A DNA stretch of 64,000 bases from Mycolicibacterium iranicum (GCF_002101705.1 NZ_LQPC01000030.1:186001-250000); one strand, 5' to 3'; counted from the stretch's first letter, positions 34,780 to 44,772 are shown. Notes: generated by a model from the letters alone, not told the origin. Made by a program: numbers and translations.

Positions 34780-35751
34780 ATGACCGCTGCGGATGCCGTT
34801 CTCGTCACGGGTAGTGCGGGTTTCATCGGCAGCGCGTTGGTGAAGCACCTGCGCGAGGCCGGTCGTCCCGTCGTGGGCCTAGACCGTGCCGCGGAGCCGG
34901 CCTCCGATTCGCTGCGTGTCGACCTGACATCTGTCACAGCCGATGATCTGCCCAACCCCTGCCCGCCGACGATCGTCCACCTCGCCGCTCTGTCCAAGGA
35001 GCCGGGCTTCCCGTGGCGGGACTACTTCGCCAATAACGCCGAGGCCACCCGTCGCCTCTGCCGAGCCGCCGACGAGGCGGGTGTGAACAACATCGTCTTC
35101 ACCAGTTCGATGATGGCCTTCGCCTCGGGGCCTTGGCGGCGTTCCGAAACTGACTTCGGCGATGCCGATACCGCATATGGAGCCAGCAAGCTGCAGGCCG
35201 AAGAGATCCTGCGTACCTGGCACGCGGAAAAGCCCGGTCGTCGAATCCGCATCGTGCGGCCCGGCGTCGTCTTCGGGCCCGGGGATCAGGGCAACATGCG
35301 GCGCCTCATTCATGGCCTGAGCCGGAAGCGCTTCGGCTACATCGGCCGGCAGGACACGGTGAAGAGCTGCATTTACCTCAAGGACGTCCTGCGCCTGTTG
35401 ACACTGCTCATCGACGACCGTGGACCGCACGACACCTATCATGCCGTCTACCCGGAGCCGACGACGATTCGTGATCATGTCGATGCAATCAACCAGGCGT
35501 GGGGCTGGGATTGGCAGCCTCCGACCGTTCCGTATCGGTTTGCCTTGGCGGCGGCCACGCCCTTCGCGGTAGTCGACCCGCCAGGTACTCGATTCGGCGT
35601 GCATCCGAGGCGCATCCAGAAGTTGCATCTCGATACGAACATCAGCGCAGCCCGGCTGGCCGATATCGGATTTGCCAGTGAGTACTCGCTGACCGAAGCT
35701 TTCGCCGACTGGCGACGGGAATGTGGTGGGGGGCTCCCCCCGGGCGCGTGA
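34780..35751 (+). CDS. NAD-dependent epimerase/dehydratase (extended SDR)
   Basis: The protein has 323 residues from ATG 34780. It shows the Rossmann motif VTGSAGFIGSALV, catalytic serine in TSSMMAFASG, YGASK (Tyr-x-x-x-Lys) and the substrate-binding RIVRPGVVFGPGDQGNM. It belongs to the nucleotide-sugar epimerase/reductase group; specificity is not readable. It is the second extended SDR of the block and lies 220 bases after the GMC gene, so it may have its own promoter. That gap contains no other recognisable gene. It converges on the DUF4173 gene with 11 bases between. Confidence 0.84.
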   Translation: MTAADAVLVTGSAGFIGSALVKHLREAGRPVVGLDRAAEPASDSLRVDLTSVTADDLPNPCPPTIVHLAALSKEPGFPWRDYFANNAEATRRLCRAADEAGVNNIVFTSSMMAFASGPWRRSETDFGDADTAYGASKLQAEEILRTWHAEKPGRRIRIVRPGVVFGPGDQGNMRRLIHGLSRKRFGYIGRQDTVKSCIYLKDVLRLLTLLIDDRGPHDTYHAVYPEPTTIRDHVDAINQAWGWDWQPPTVPYRFALAAATPFAVVDPPGTRFGVHPRRIQKLHLDTNISAARLADIGFASEYSLTEAFADWRRECGGGLPPGA

Positions 35752-35762
35752 GGTAAGCCGCG

Positions 35763-37316
35763 TCAGCGGGTGTCCGACCAGTATTGAGAACAGTCGGTCT
35801 CCGTGTGCGGGGCCTGTAGTGACGCGCGCCAGCGGGACAGATTGAACTCGTACCAGGGGTCAGGCGCCTCCGTCCGGTAACCCGCGCACGCCCGCACGGG
35901 CTCGGGCAGCCGCGCCAGCGCCGGCTCGATGTCCGGGGACAGCCGCAGGAGGTAGGCGGTGTCCAGCAGGCCGGTCTGCTCGTACCGATCGATGTTGCGG
36001 TCGGCGATGAGCCGCTCGGGATTCGTCGCGGCAAGCCCGAGTATTGCCACCGCGCCCGCCAGCAGAATCGTCCGCGGCAGCCACCCCGCAGCCATCCGGA
36101 TCCCGGCGACCGCGATGAACACGAACACCGCACCGAGCCACAACTCGATCGTGATCACCATGAGCCGCTCGGTGCTGAAGCCGTAGGCCTGCTGATACAC
36201 CCACATCCGATGGATCGCCGAGACCACGACCACGACTGATGTGACGCACAGCGTGCCGACGAGGAGCCGGACCAGCCGGCGATCCTGTGCTGTGTCACGT
36301 CCCGAGACGCGGATGACGGCGGACAGGACGAGCAGGGTCAGTGCAGATACCCACAGCAGCTGCCAGAAACCCTGCCTGGCGTACTCGGCATAGGTGAGTC
36401 CCTCGGTCTCCAGGACATGCGTGTGGCCGCCGAACAGCACGGTCGCCTGCACGGCCACAAAGCCGATGAACAGCAGGTCGAGTACCGCCAGCGGTACCGC
36501 CCATTCCCAGTTCGGCACTGGCCGCATCCTCGGCGGCGCCATGGCGTCGAGCCTCGGCGGCATCCGAATCAGGTAACCGGCGAACAGCACGAAGCACACC
36601 ACGATCACGAACACGACTGTGCGGGCGAAGAACTCGTCCCCTCGCCAGGCGGGAATGAGGTGGTCCACCAACTGGGCGAAAGCGGGATCTGCCGAGACGA
36701 ACAGCGCTCCGAACACCAGCGTGAGGACCACGGTGACGGCTGCGACGACCGCGATCCGCGCGGCGCTCGCCCCTCCTGCCCACCGCAATCCGTCTTCTGG
36801 GAGTGCGCGGCGCGCCCACCCGGCAACCCGGGCGGGGAGGAACCACGGGACGAACGGTCCGCTCAGGACCGCGGTCCATGTCCGGCCGCCGGCGAGCGTG
36901 CCCCAGCCGACCAGCCACGCCGTCATGATGCACAGCACACCCAGCCATTCCGCGGCCAGCAGCCCGGGCACTGCGAGCAGCATTAGAGTCAGGACGATCC
37001 CGGGCCACTCACCACGACTCGGGCGGCGTTGCGCCGTCAGGTACGCGACACCGAACACCATCAGACCCACCACCACATAGCCGATGCTCAGCGTCCCGAC
37101 CCGCCAGATCGCCGAGCCGACCACGCCGACGACGAGCGCACACAGGACGAGCGCACGCGGCGCGGCCGTCTGGGGTGGGTTCGGCCAGAGTCGGTGCGGC
37201 CATATCGACCATCCAACCTCGCCATAGCGCGGCAGCATCGGACCGAACGCCGGCGGCGATGGGGGCGGCAGATAGCCGCGCGGATGCGAATACGTTGCGG
37301 GCGCCGGCCGATTCAC
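35763..37316 (-). CDS. DUF4173/DUF4153-type multi-pass membrane protein
   Basis: The protein has 517 residues from GTG 37316, with GAGGAG upstream and a GTGA overlap with the kinase stop. A proline-rich cytoplasmic N-terminus (about 50 residues) is followed by about 12 hydrophobic segments. Landmarks are FGALFVSADPAFAQLVD, EGLTYAEYARQGFWQLLWVSALTL and a C-terminal soluble tail ending DCSQYWSDTR. The EYARQGFWQL motif is typical of DUF4173 proteins. Function is unknown. Translational coupling to a sensor kinase suggests it is either the main target or an accessory of the two-component system. Confidence 0.8.
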   Translation of the reverse strand: MNRPAPATYSHPRGYLPPPSPPAFGPMLPRYGEVGWSIWPHRLWPNPPQTAAPRALVLCALVVGVVGSAIWRVGTLSIGYVVVGLMVFGVAYLTAQRRPSRGEWPGIVLTLMLLAVPGLLAAEWLGVLCIMTAWLVGWGTLAGGRTWTAVLSGPFVPWFLPARVAGWARRALPEDGLRWAGGASAARIAVVAAVTVVLTLVFGALFVSADPAFAQLVDHLIPAWRGDEFFARTVVFVIVVCFVLFAGYLIRMPPRLDAMAPPRMRPVPNWEWAVPLAVLDLLFIGFVAVQATVLFGGHTHVLETEGLTYAEYARQGFWQLLWVSALTLLVLSAVIRVSGRDTAQDRRLVRLLVGTLCVTSVVVVVSAIHRMWVYQQAYGFSTERLMVITIELWLGAVFVFIAVAGIRMAAGWLPRTILLAGAVAILGLAATNPERLIADRNIDRYEQTGLLDTAYLLRLSPDIEPALARLPEPVRACAGYRTEAPDPWYEFNLSRWRASLQAPHTETDCSQYWSDTR

Positions 37317-38340
37317 CGTGTCTCCTCTTTCGTCGCGGGCGTGGGGATCGTGACCCCGATGCGGCATCCGGACCTGGCCTCCATCACCTCGATTGTGCCG
37401 CCGTGCAATTCGACCGCCCAGCGGGCGATCGCCAATCCGAGGCCCGTGCCGCCCGCTGACGTGGCGCCGCGGGTGAATCTCTGGAACACCCGCTCACGTT
37501 CTGCTGGCGGGATGCCCGGCCCCTCGTCGCACACCTCCAATCGGAGCCCGGATGACGTTGCCTGCCTGGCGAATACTGTCACTCGGGCACCTGCCGGACT
37601 GTGCCGGATCGCGTTGTCGACGAGATTGACCACCACCTGCCGCAGTCGAGCTTGATCGCCGACGGCCACCAGGCCCGGCGGCTCGACCCGGACTGCCACC
37701 TGCACTCCCTCACTAGGGACGGTAACGTGCCAGATGGCCTCATCGAGGAAGTCACCAACACAGAAAGCGCTGTGCTGCAGCGAGATCGCACCACCTTCGA
37801 GCCTGGAGAGATCTAGTAGGTTCGTCACCAGCTCGCTGAGCCGCTCAGTCTGTGCCAGCGCCATCCGCATGGTCTTCTCGTCCGGTTCCGCGATCCCGTC
37901 GACGACGTTCTCCAGTAAGGCATGCAAAGCGGTTATCGGCGTGCGTAATTCGTGGGACACGTTGGCGATCAGACCGCGCCGGTACTCGTCGGCGGCACCG
38001 AGGTCGGTGGCCATCTGGTTGTAGGCCGTCGCGAGTTGTCCGACCTCGTCGCGGGAGGTGGCTCGCACGCGCACGCTGTAGTCGCCGCGCGCCATGGCCC
38101 GCGCGGCCGCGGTCATCTGGCGCAGCGGCGACGTCATCCCGTGCGCGAGGAAGTAGGTGAACGTCAACGACGTGGCCAGCGCGGCAAGCAGGGCATAGCG
38201 GAACTGCCAGCTCGCTCCGATCCAGAACGTGAACGAAGCCAGAAGTATGGCGGTGCCCACGAGCAGACCCATTTTCATCTTGAACGAGCCGAACGGGTCG
38301 AGCGGCCGAGGCAGCCGATCCCAGATGTCGCTGAGCCTGG

Positions 38341-38344
<4 letters not shown>
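37313..38344 (-). CDS. Sensor histidine kinase (HAMP, HisKA, HATPase)
   Basis: The protein has 343 residues from ATG 38344, overlapping the regulator stop as ATGA. Two helices at about 24-44 and 48-68 leave almost no extracytoplasmic loop, so sensing is probably intramembrane or through a partner. A HAMP domain follows (70-121), then the H-box ANVSHELRTPITALH with His131, and N, G1 and G2 boxes (NLVDNAIRHS, DEGPGIPP, GGTGLGLAIARW). It is a complete class I kinase. The partner membrane protein encoded immediately downstream is the obvious candidate for signal input (inference). Confidence 0.92.
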
Positions 38345-39030
<686 letters not shown>

Positions 39031-39102
39031 ACATCAGACTGTAGGGGCCGGATATGGGCCTTTCGGGCAGCGATTGTGAAGAAAGTGTGGAGATCTGTGC
39101 GG

Positions 39103-39894
39103 TCAGGCTCGCTGGCTCGAGACCGAGATGACCTCACCGGTGAGGTAGCTGGAGTAGTCGCTGGCAAGGAACGCGATGGTCGCCGCGACCTCCCACGGCT
39201 CGGCGGCTCGGCCGAAGGCCTCGCCTTCGGGGAGCCGGTCCAGCAATTCGGAACTGCTGGTCTTCTCCAGGAATTTGTGCCGCGCGATGCTCGGCGAGAC
39301 CGCGTTGATCCGCACCCCGTACTCGACGGCTTCGATTGCGCTGCAGCGCGTCAGGGCCATGACGCCGGCCTTCGCGGCCGCGTAGTGGGACTGCGAGTGC
39401 TGGGCGCGCCAGCCCAGGACGCTCGCATTGTTGACGATGACGCCGCCGTGCGGGGCGTCACGGAAGTAGCGCAACGCGGCACGGGTTGCGCGCATCACCG
39501 ACGTCAGTGTCACGTTGAGGACGCGGTCCCACTCGTCGTCGGTCATATCGATCACGGGCGTCTGGCCACCGAGCCCGGCGTTGTTGACCAGCACGTCCAG
39601 TCGCCCGGCTTTGCGTACCGCTTCGGTGATCAGCGCATCGACGGCTTCTGTCGACGTCACATCGCAGACCACCGCGTCGACCTTGCCCAGCCCGAGCGCG
39701 GCCAGCTCGTCGCGCGTCTCCCCGAGCCTTCGCTCGTGATAGTCGGACACCACGACGTCGGCGCCCTCGACGAGAGCACGACGTGCCGTCGTCGACCCGA
39801 TACCGGTGCCCGCCGCGGCCGTCACAAGGACGACCTTGCCCTTCAGCAGGCCGTGGCCGTCAATCTCCTTGGGAGCCATAGAAAGATCCGTCAT
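39103..39894 (-). CDS. ipdF: Short-chain dehydrogenase IpdF (Rv3559c-like)
   Basis: The protein has 263 residues from ATG 39894 with a GAGGAG ribosome site; the frame stays open to 40005 but that part overlaps ipdE1. It shows SDR motifs VTAAAGTGIGSTTARRAL, VNNAGLGGQTP, NNASVLGWRAQHSQSHYAAAK and IARHKFLEKTSS. In HIP degradation it is the KstR2-regulated oxidoreductase acting on the 5-hydroxy two-ring CoA intermediate. It is cotranscribed with ipdE1 from the box at 41094, after a 34-base gap. The symbol follows my recollection of the published naming for Rv3559c. Confidence 0.88.
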   Translation of the reverse strand: MTDLSMAPKEIDGHGLLKGKVVLVTAAAGTGIGSTTARRALVEGADVVVSDYHERRLGETRDELAALGLGKVDAVVCDVTSTEAVDALITEAVRKAGRLDVLVNNAGLGGQTPVIDMTDDEWDRVLNVTLTSVMRATRAALRYFRDAPHGGVIVNNASVLGWRAQHSQSHYAAAKAGVMALTRCSAIEAVEYGVRINAVSPSIARHKFLEKTSSSELLDRLPEGEAFGRAAEPWEVAATIAFLASDYSSYLTGEVISVSSQRA

Positions 39895-39928
39895 GGTTGT
39901 CTCCTCTTCGCGCAAGCGCTCATCGGTA

Positions 39929-41077
39929 CTAGCCCTTCGCCTCTCTGGGCAGACCGAGTACACGCTCGGCGATGATGTTGCGTTGGATCTCGTTGGATCC
40001 GCCATAGATCGTGTCGGAGCGAGAGAACAGGTAGAGCCGCTGCCACTCGCTGAACTCGCCGTCTGGAAGTGTCAGGCCCGCTGCGCCTTCGACATCCATC
40101 GCGATCTCCCCGAGCTCGCGATGCCAGTTCGCCCACAACAGCTTCGACACGTTGTCTTGCCCCGGCTGTTCTACATCCATGGTCGCCAGCGCGTAGGAAC
40201 GCATGGCCTTCAGGCCTGCCCAGGACCGGACGAGCCGTTCGCGGATCAGCGGGTCGTCGGCGGCACCTGTCTTCTTCGCCAGCTCGACGAGATTGGAATG
40301 CTCACGCGCGTAACGGATCTGCTGCCCGAGCGTCGAGACGCCGCGCTCGAAGGTCAGCGTCCCCATCGCGACGCGCCAGCCGTCGCCGGGCTCACCGACC
40401 ACGAGATCGGCGTCGGTGCGGGCGTTGTCGAAGAACACCTCGTTGAATTCGGAGTCGCCGGTCAGCTGGATGATCGGGCGCACCTCGACACCGGGCTGAT
40501 CGAGCGGCACCAACAGATACGACAGCCCGGCGTGGCGTTTGGAGCCCTTCTCGGTCCGGGCCACCACGAAGCACCACTGGGCCCAATGTGCGAGCGAGGT
40601 CCACACCTTCTGACCATTGATGAGCCAGTGGTCGCCGTCCAGCGTCGCGGTGGTCGACACGTTGGCGAGGTCACTGCCCGCGCCCGGCTCTGAATATCCC
40701 TGCGACCACAACTCGGTGACATCGAGAATCTTGGGGAGGAAGCGCTTCTTCTGTTCTTCGGTTCCGAACGCGATGAGCGTCGGCCCGAGCAGTTCCTCAC
40801 CGAGGTGGTTGACCTTGTCGGGGGCGTTCGCCTTTGCGTACTCCTCGTAGAAGGCGACGCGGTGGGCTACCGACAGTCCTCGACCGCCGTGTTCCTCCGG
40901 CCACCCGAGGCAGGTCAGCCCTGCGGCCGCCAGATGCCGGTTCCATGCGAGGCGTTCTTCGAAGGCTTCATGTTCTCGGCCGGGGCCGCCCAAACCCTTC
41001 AGCGCGGCGTAGTCGCCGACCAGATTCTCGGCGAGCCAGTCGCGGACCTCAGCCCTGAACTCCTGGACCTCTATCAC
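39929..41077 (-). CDS. ipdE1: Acyl-CoA dehydrogenase IpdE1 (FadE30)
   Basis: The protein has 382 residues from GTG 41077 (IEVQEFRAEVRDW). An in-frame codon at 41098 lies inside the KstR2 operator and is rejected as the start. It is a complete acyl-CoA dehydrogenase: GYSEPGAGSDLANV, GQKVWTSLAHWAQWCF, and RSDTIYGGSNEIQRNII near the C-terminus. The established role of IpdE1-IpdE2 (formerly FadE30-FadE33) is an alpha2-beta2 enzyme that dehydrogenates 5-OH-HIP-CoA, the first beta-oxidation step of the propionate side chain. The partner ipdE2 is at 44769 in the divergent operon. Confidence 0.93.
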   Translation of the reverse strand: MIEVQEFRAEVRDWLAENLVGDYAALKGLGGPGREHEAFEERLAWNRHLAAAGLTCLGWPEEHGGRGLSVAHRVAFYEEYAKANAPDKVNHLGEELLGPTLIAFGTEEQKKRFLPKILDVTELWSQGYSEPGAGSDLANVSTTATLDGDHWLINGQKVWTSLAHWAQWCFVVARTEKGSKRHAGLSYLLVPLDQPGVEVRPIIQLTGDSEFNEVFFDNARTDADLVVGEPGDGWRVAMGTLTFERGVSTLGQQIRYAREHSNLVELAKKTGAADDPLIRERLVRSWAGLKAMRSYALATMDVEQPGQDNVSKLLWANWHRELGEIAMDVEGAAGLTLPDGEFSEWQRLYLFSRSDTIYGGSNEIQRNIIAERVLGLPREAKG

Positions 41078-41093
41078 CCCTGTAGGGTAGCCT

Positions 41094-41107
41094 ACCAAGC
41101 ACTTGCT
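41094..41107. promoter_or_regulatory. KstR2 operator box (ipdE1-ipdF / fadD3 operon)
   Basis: ACCAAGCACTTGCT matches ANCAAGNNCTTGNT perfectly. It lies 16 bases from the ipdE1 GTG and 29 bases from the fadD3 ATG, so one operator serves both divergent operons. Confidence 0.92.
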
Positions 41108-41136
41108 TGGGTACCCGGATTGTTACAGGAGCTTCG

Positions 41137-42684
41137 ATGATGACCGCCCCGAGGACCACGCCCGCGGTTCTCGAGCGGATCGCGCGCGAGCTCCCCGAGC
41201 ACCCCGCTGTGGTGACGACGGCCGGCGGCGCCGCCAATCCCGCTCTGGCACGCACGCTCACTTTCGCCGAACTGCGGGCGGAGGTCCGGCAGGCCGCCGC
41301 GGCGATGATCGACCTCGGCATCGGACCAGGCGACCGCGTCGCGATCTGGTCGCCGAACACGTGGCACTGGGTCGTCGCGTCGCTGGCCACCCACCACGCC
41401 GGCGCGGTGCTCGTCCCGCTCAACACCCGCTACACCGCCAGCGAGGCCGAAGACATCCTGTCGCGCACGTCCGCGCCACTTCTTATCGCATCCGGCGAGT
41501 TCCTCGGCGCCGACAAGGCCGCCGGCGTCGACCGCGATTCCCTACCCGCACTGCGTCATATCGTCCGTATCCCGATCGAGAAAGCAGACGGGACGTGGGA
41601 CGACTTCATGGCGCGCGGGACGGATCTCGCGGCGGTCGACATCCGCACGTCAGCAGTCGACTCCGACGACGTCTCCGACATTCTGTTCACGTCTGGCACC
41701 ACCGGACGCAGCAAGGGTGTGCGGTGCGCACACCGCCAGTCGCTTGACGCGTCCGCGGCGTGGGCGGCCTGTGGCGAGGTGACCAGCACCGACCGCTACC
41801 TGTGCATCAACCCGTTCTTCCACAACTTCGGCTACAAGGCCGGCATCCTGGCCTGCCTGCAGACCGGCGCGACGCTGTTTCCCGAGTTGACGTTCGATCC
41901 GGAGAAAACGATGCGTGCCGTGCAAGAGCACGGAATCACCGTCCTGCCCGGCCCGCCGACGATTTACCAGACGCTGCTCGACCACCCGAAGCGCGCCGAG
42001 TTCGACCTGAGCTCTCTGCGATTCGCCGTCACCGGTGCGGCAACCATCCCGGTGGTGCTGATCGAACGGATGCAGAGCGAACTCGACATCGACGTCGTGC
42101 TCACGGCGTACGGACTGACCGAGGCTGCCGGGTTCGGCACGATGTGCCGTGCCGACGACGACGCCGTCACCGTGGCGACGACATCGGGCCGCCCGATCGC
42201 GGATTTCGAACTGCGCATAGGTGATTCCGGAGAAGTGCTGCTGCGCGGACCGAACGTAATGCTCGGCTACCTCGACGATGACGACGCCACCGCCGCGGCA
42301 ATAGATGCCGACGGCTGGCTACACACCGGCGACATCGGCGAGCTCGACGCTGCAGGAAACCTGAAAATCACCGACCGCCTCAAGGACATGTACATCTGCG
42401 GCGGGTTCAACGTGTATCCGGCCGAAATCGAGCAAGTCCTCGCGCGCCTCGACGGTGTCGCGGAGACGGCGGTGATCGGCGTGCCCGACGAAAGGCTCGG
42501 TGAGGTCGGCAAGGCCTTCGTGGTCGTCAAGCCCGGCTCCTCCCTGGACGAGAAGGCCGTGATCGCCCACACCAAAGAGCATCTGGCGAACTTCAAGATC
42601 CCGCGCTCGGTGGTATTCCTCGACGTGCTGCCCCGCAACCCTGGAGGCAAAGTGGTCAAACCACAACTGCGAGAGATGATGTAA
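41137..42684 (+). CDS. fadD3: HIP-CoA ligase FadD3
   Basis: The protein has 515 residues from ATG 41137 (a second ATG follows directly), with CAGGAG at 41126-41131. It belongs to the acyl-AMP-forming ligase family: ILFTSGTTGRSKGV phosphate loop, AYGLTEAAG, LHTGDIGELD and KDMYICGGFNVYPAEIE, with the C-terminal lysine in PGGKVVKPQL. Known FadD3 activates HIP, the propionate-bearing two-ring steroid remnant, with CoA. Its product is the inducer that releases KstR2. It is first in the operon fadD3-fadE31-fadE32-ipdE2-aspB; the next gene starts immediately at its stop (TAAATG). Confidence 0.95.
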   Translation: MMTAPRTTPAVLERIARELPEHPAVVTTAGGAANPALARTLTFAELRAEVRQAAAAMIDLGIGPGDRVAIWSPNTWHWVVASLATHHAGAVLVPLNTRYTASEAEDILSRTSAPLLIASGEFLGADKAAGVDRDSLPALRHIVRIPIEKADGTWDDFMARGTDLAAVDIRTSAVDSDDVSDILFTSGTTGRSKGVRCAHRQSLDASAAWAACGEVTSTDRYLCINPFFHNFGYKAGILACLQTGATLFPELTFDPEKTMRAVQEHGITVLPGPPTIYQTLLDHPKRAEFDLSSLRFAVTGAATIPVVLIERMQSELDIDVVLTAYGLTEAAGFGTMCRADDDAVTVATTSGRPIADFELRIGDSGEVLLRGPNVMLGYLDDDDATAAAIDADGWLHTGDIGELDAAGNLKITDRLKDMYICGGFNVYPAEIEQVLARLDGVAETAVIGVPDERLGEVGKAFVVVKPGSSLDEKAVIAHTKEHLANFKIPRSVVFLDVLPRNPGGKVVKPQLREMM

Positions 42685-43809
42685 ATGGACCTGACTTTCG
42701 ACGACGCGACGACTGAATTCCGTGCCGAGGTTCGCGACTTCCTGGCCTCGAACAAGGACTCCTTTCCCACCGAGTCCTACGACACCGCAGAAGGTTTCGA
42801 GCAACACCGCCGCTGGGACAAGGTGCTCTTTGACGCCGGGCTGTCGGTGATCACCTGGCCCGAGAAGTACGGCGGCCGCGATGCGACCCTTCTGCAGTGG
42901 GTGGTCTTCGAAGAGGAATACTTCCGCGCGGGGGCTCCCGGCCGGGCAAGCGCCAACGGCACCTCCATGCTGGCGCCGACCCTGTTCGCGCACGGCACAC
43001 AGGAGCAGCTGGATCGCATCCTGCCGAAAATGGCCAGCGGCGAGGAGATCTGGGCGCAGGCCTGGTCGGAACCGGAATCCGGCAGCGACCTGGCGTCGCT
43101 TCGTTCCTCCGCAACCAAGACCGACGGCGGCTGGTTGCTCAACGGGCAGAAGATCTGGAGCTCACGGGCCGTCTTCGGTGAGCGCGCGTTCGGCCTGTTC
43201 CGTTCCGACCCGGAGGCACAGCGCCACAAAGGCCTGACCTACTTCATGTTCGACCTCAAAGCCGACGGCGTCACCGTCCGCTCGATCGCCCAACTCGGCG
43301 GCGACACCGGCTTCGGCGAGATCTTCCTCGACGACGTGTTCGTTCCCGACGAGGACGTCATCGGCGCCGCGAACGACGGATGGCGTGCGGCGATGAGCAC
43401 CTCGAGCAACGAGCGCGGCATGTCGTTGCGCAGCCCGGCCCGCTTCCTTGCCCCGGCGGAACGCCTTGTCGCACAGTGGAAAGACAACCCTGACCCAGCT
43501 TTCACCGACCGGGTGGCCGACGCCTGGATCAAGGCACAGGCCTACCGCTTGCACACCTTCGGCACCGTGACGCGGATCTCGAACGGCGGTGAGCTGGGCG
43601 CGGAATCGTCGATCACCAAGGTGTTCTGGTCCGACCTGGATGTCGCGCTGCACCAGACAGCGCTCGACCTTCGCGGCGCGGACGGAGAGTTGGTCGATTC
43701 CGTGGCCGACGGCCTGCTCTTCGCCCTCGGCGGGCCGATCTATGCCGGCACCAACGAGATTCAGCGCAACATCATCGCCGAGCGGCTGCTGGGCCTGCCT
43801 CGAAAGTAG
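42685..43809 (+). CDS. fadE31: Acyl-CoA dehydrogenase FadE31
   Basis: The protein has 374 residues, a complete acyl-CoA dehydrogenase. The segments WSEPESGSDLASLRS, GQKIWSSRAVFGERAFG and IYAGTNEIQRNII-AERLLGLPR mark the FAD and substrate sites. It belongs to the alpha-type subunits of steroid dehydrogenases and most likely forms a heterotetramer with the beta-type FadE32 encoded just downstream. KstR2 regulon membership places it in degradation of the last rings; the exact intermediate is not defined from sequence. Confidence 0.93.
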   Translation: MDLTFDDATTEFRAEVRDFLASNKDSFPTESYDTAEGFEQHRRWDKVLFDAGLSVITWPEKYGGRDATLLQWVVFEEEYFRAGAPGRASANGTSMLAPTLFAHGTQEQLDRILPKMASGEEIWAQAWSEPESGSDLASLRSSATKTDGGWLLNGQKIWSSRAVFGERAFGLFRSDPEAQRHKGLTYFMFDLKADGVTVRSIAQLGGDTGFGEIFLDDVFVPDEDVIGAANDGWRAAMSTSSNERGMSLRSPARFLAPAERLVAQWKDNPDPAFTDRVADAWIKAQAYRLHTFGTVTRISNGGELGAESSITKVFWSDLDVALHQTALDLRGADGELVDSVADGLLFALGGPIYAGTNEIQRNIIAERLLGLPRK

Positions 43810-43815
43810 ACGAAC

Positions 43816-44772
43816 GTGAACTTTGAGATCGACGAACAGCAGCGGGACTTCGCTGCGAGCATCGACGCTGCGCTGGGCGCTGCCGATCTGCCCGCGGCCG
43901 TTCGCGCGTGGGCCGCCGGCGACACGGCGCCAGGACGCAAGGTATGGGCACAGCTGACGGACCTCGGGGTGACCGCTCTGCTGGTACCCGAGAAGTTCGA
44001 CGGGATTGAGGCCCACCCGGTGGACCTGGTCGTGGCGCTCGAGCGCCTCGGCAAGTGGAACGTGCCCGGGCCCGTCACCGAGTCCATCGCGGTGGCGCCG
44101 GTGCTGCTCGGCGACGACGAGCGGTTGGGCGGGTTAGCGTCAGGTGAGCTGATCGCTACCGTGGCCGCGCCTCCCCTGGTCCCTCGCGCTGTCGACGCAG
44201 ATGCGGCAGGGCTCATTCTGCTCGCCGAAGGTGATTCCATCAGCGACGCGACGGCGGGCCAGGAACACGAGTCCGTGGACCCCGCACGAAAACTGTTCGA
44301 GGTCAGCGCATCCGGTGAGTCCCGCACCGCCGACGTGGTACGTGCGTTGGAATTCGGTGCGCTGGCGACGGCCGCGCAGCTGATCGGCGCCGCGCAGGCG
44401 ATGCTGGACGGATCGGTGGAGTACGCCAAGCAGCGCAGCCAGTTCGGCACCGTCATCGGGACCTATCAGGCCATCAAGCACAAGTTGGCCGATGTTCTGA
44501 TCGCGATCGAGCTCGCACGACCGCTGGTCTACGGGGCTGCTCTGTCGCTGGCTGACGGATCACCGGATGCCGCCCGCGATGTCAGCGCAGCGAAGGTCGC
44601 CGCGGCCGACGCCGCGCTGCTGGCCGCGCGGTCGTCGTTGCAGACGCACGGTGCGATCGGCTATACGCAAGAACACGATCTGTCGCTGTTGTTGCTCCGG
44701 GTACAAGCGTTGCGACCTGCGTGGGGAGACCCGACATGGCACCGCAGGCGAGTGTTGGAGGCACTGTCGTGA
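43816..44772 (+). CDS. fadE32: Acyl-CoA dehydrogenase FadE32 (beta-type subunit)
   Basis: The protein has 318 residues from GTG 43816. It is a short, divergent acyl-CoA dehydrogenase in which the C-terminal helical domain is best conserved: YAKQRSQFGTVIGTYQAIKHKLAD and LQTHGAIGYTQEHDL. Beta-type subunits of this sort do not work alone but complete the active site of an alpha-type partner, here probably FadE31. It overlaps ipdE2 as GTGA. Confidence 0.92.
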   Translation: MNFEIDEQQRDFAASIDAALGAADLPAAVRAWAAGDTAPGRKVWAQLTDLGVTALLVPEKFDGIEAHPVDLVVALERLGKWNVPGPVTESIAVAPVLLGDDERLGGLASGELIATVAAPPLVPRAVDADAAGLILLAEGDSISDATAGQEHESVDPARKLFEVSASGESRTADVVRALEFGALATAAQLIGAAQAMLDGSVEYAKQRSQFGTVIGTYQAIKHKLADVLIAIELARPLVYGAALSLADGSPDAARDVSAAKVAAADAALLAARSSLQTHGAIGYTQEHDLSLLLLRVQALRPAWGDPTWHRRRVLEALS

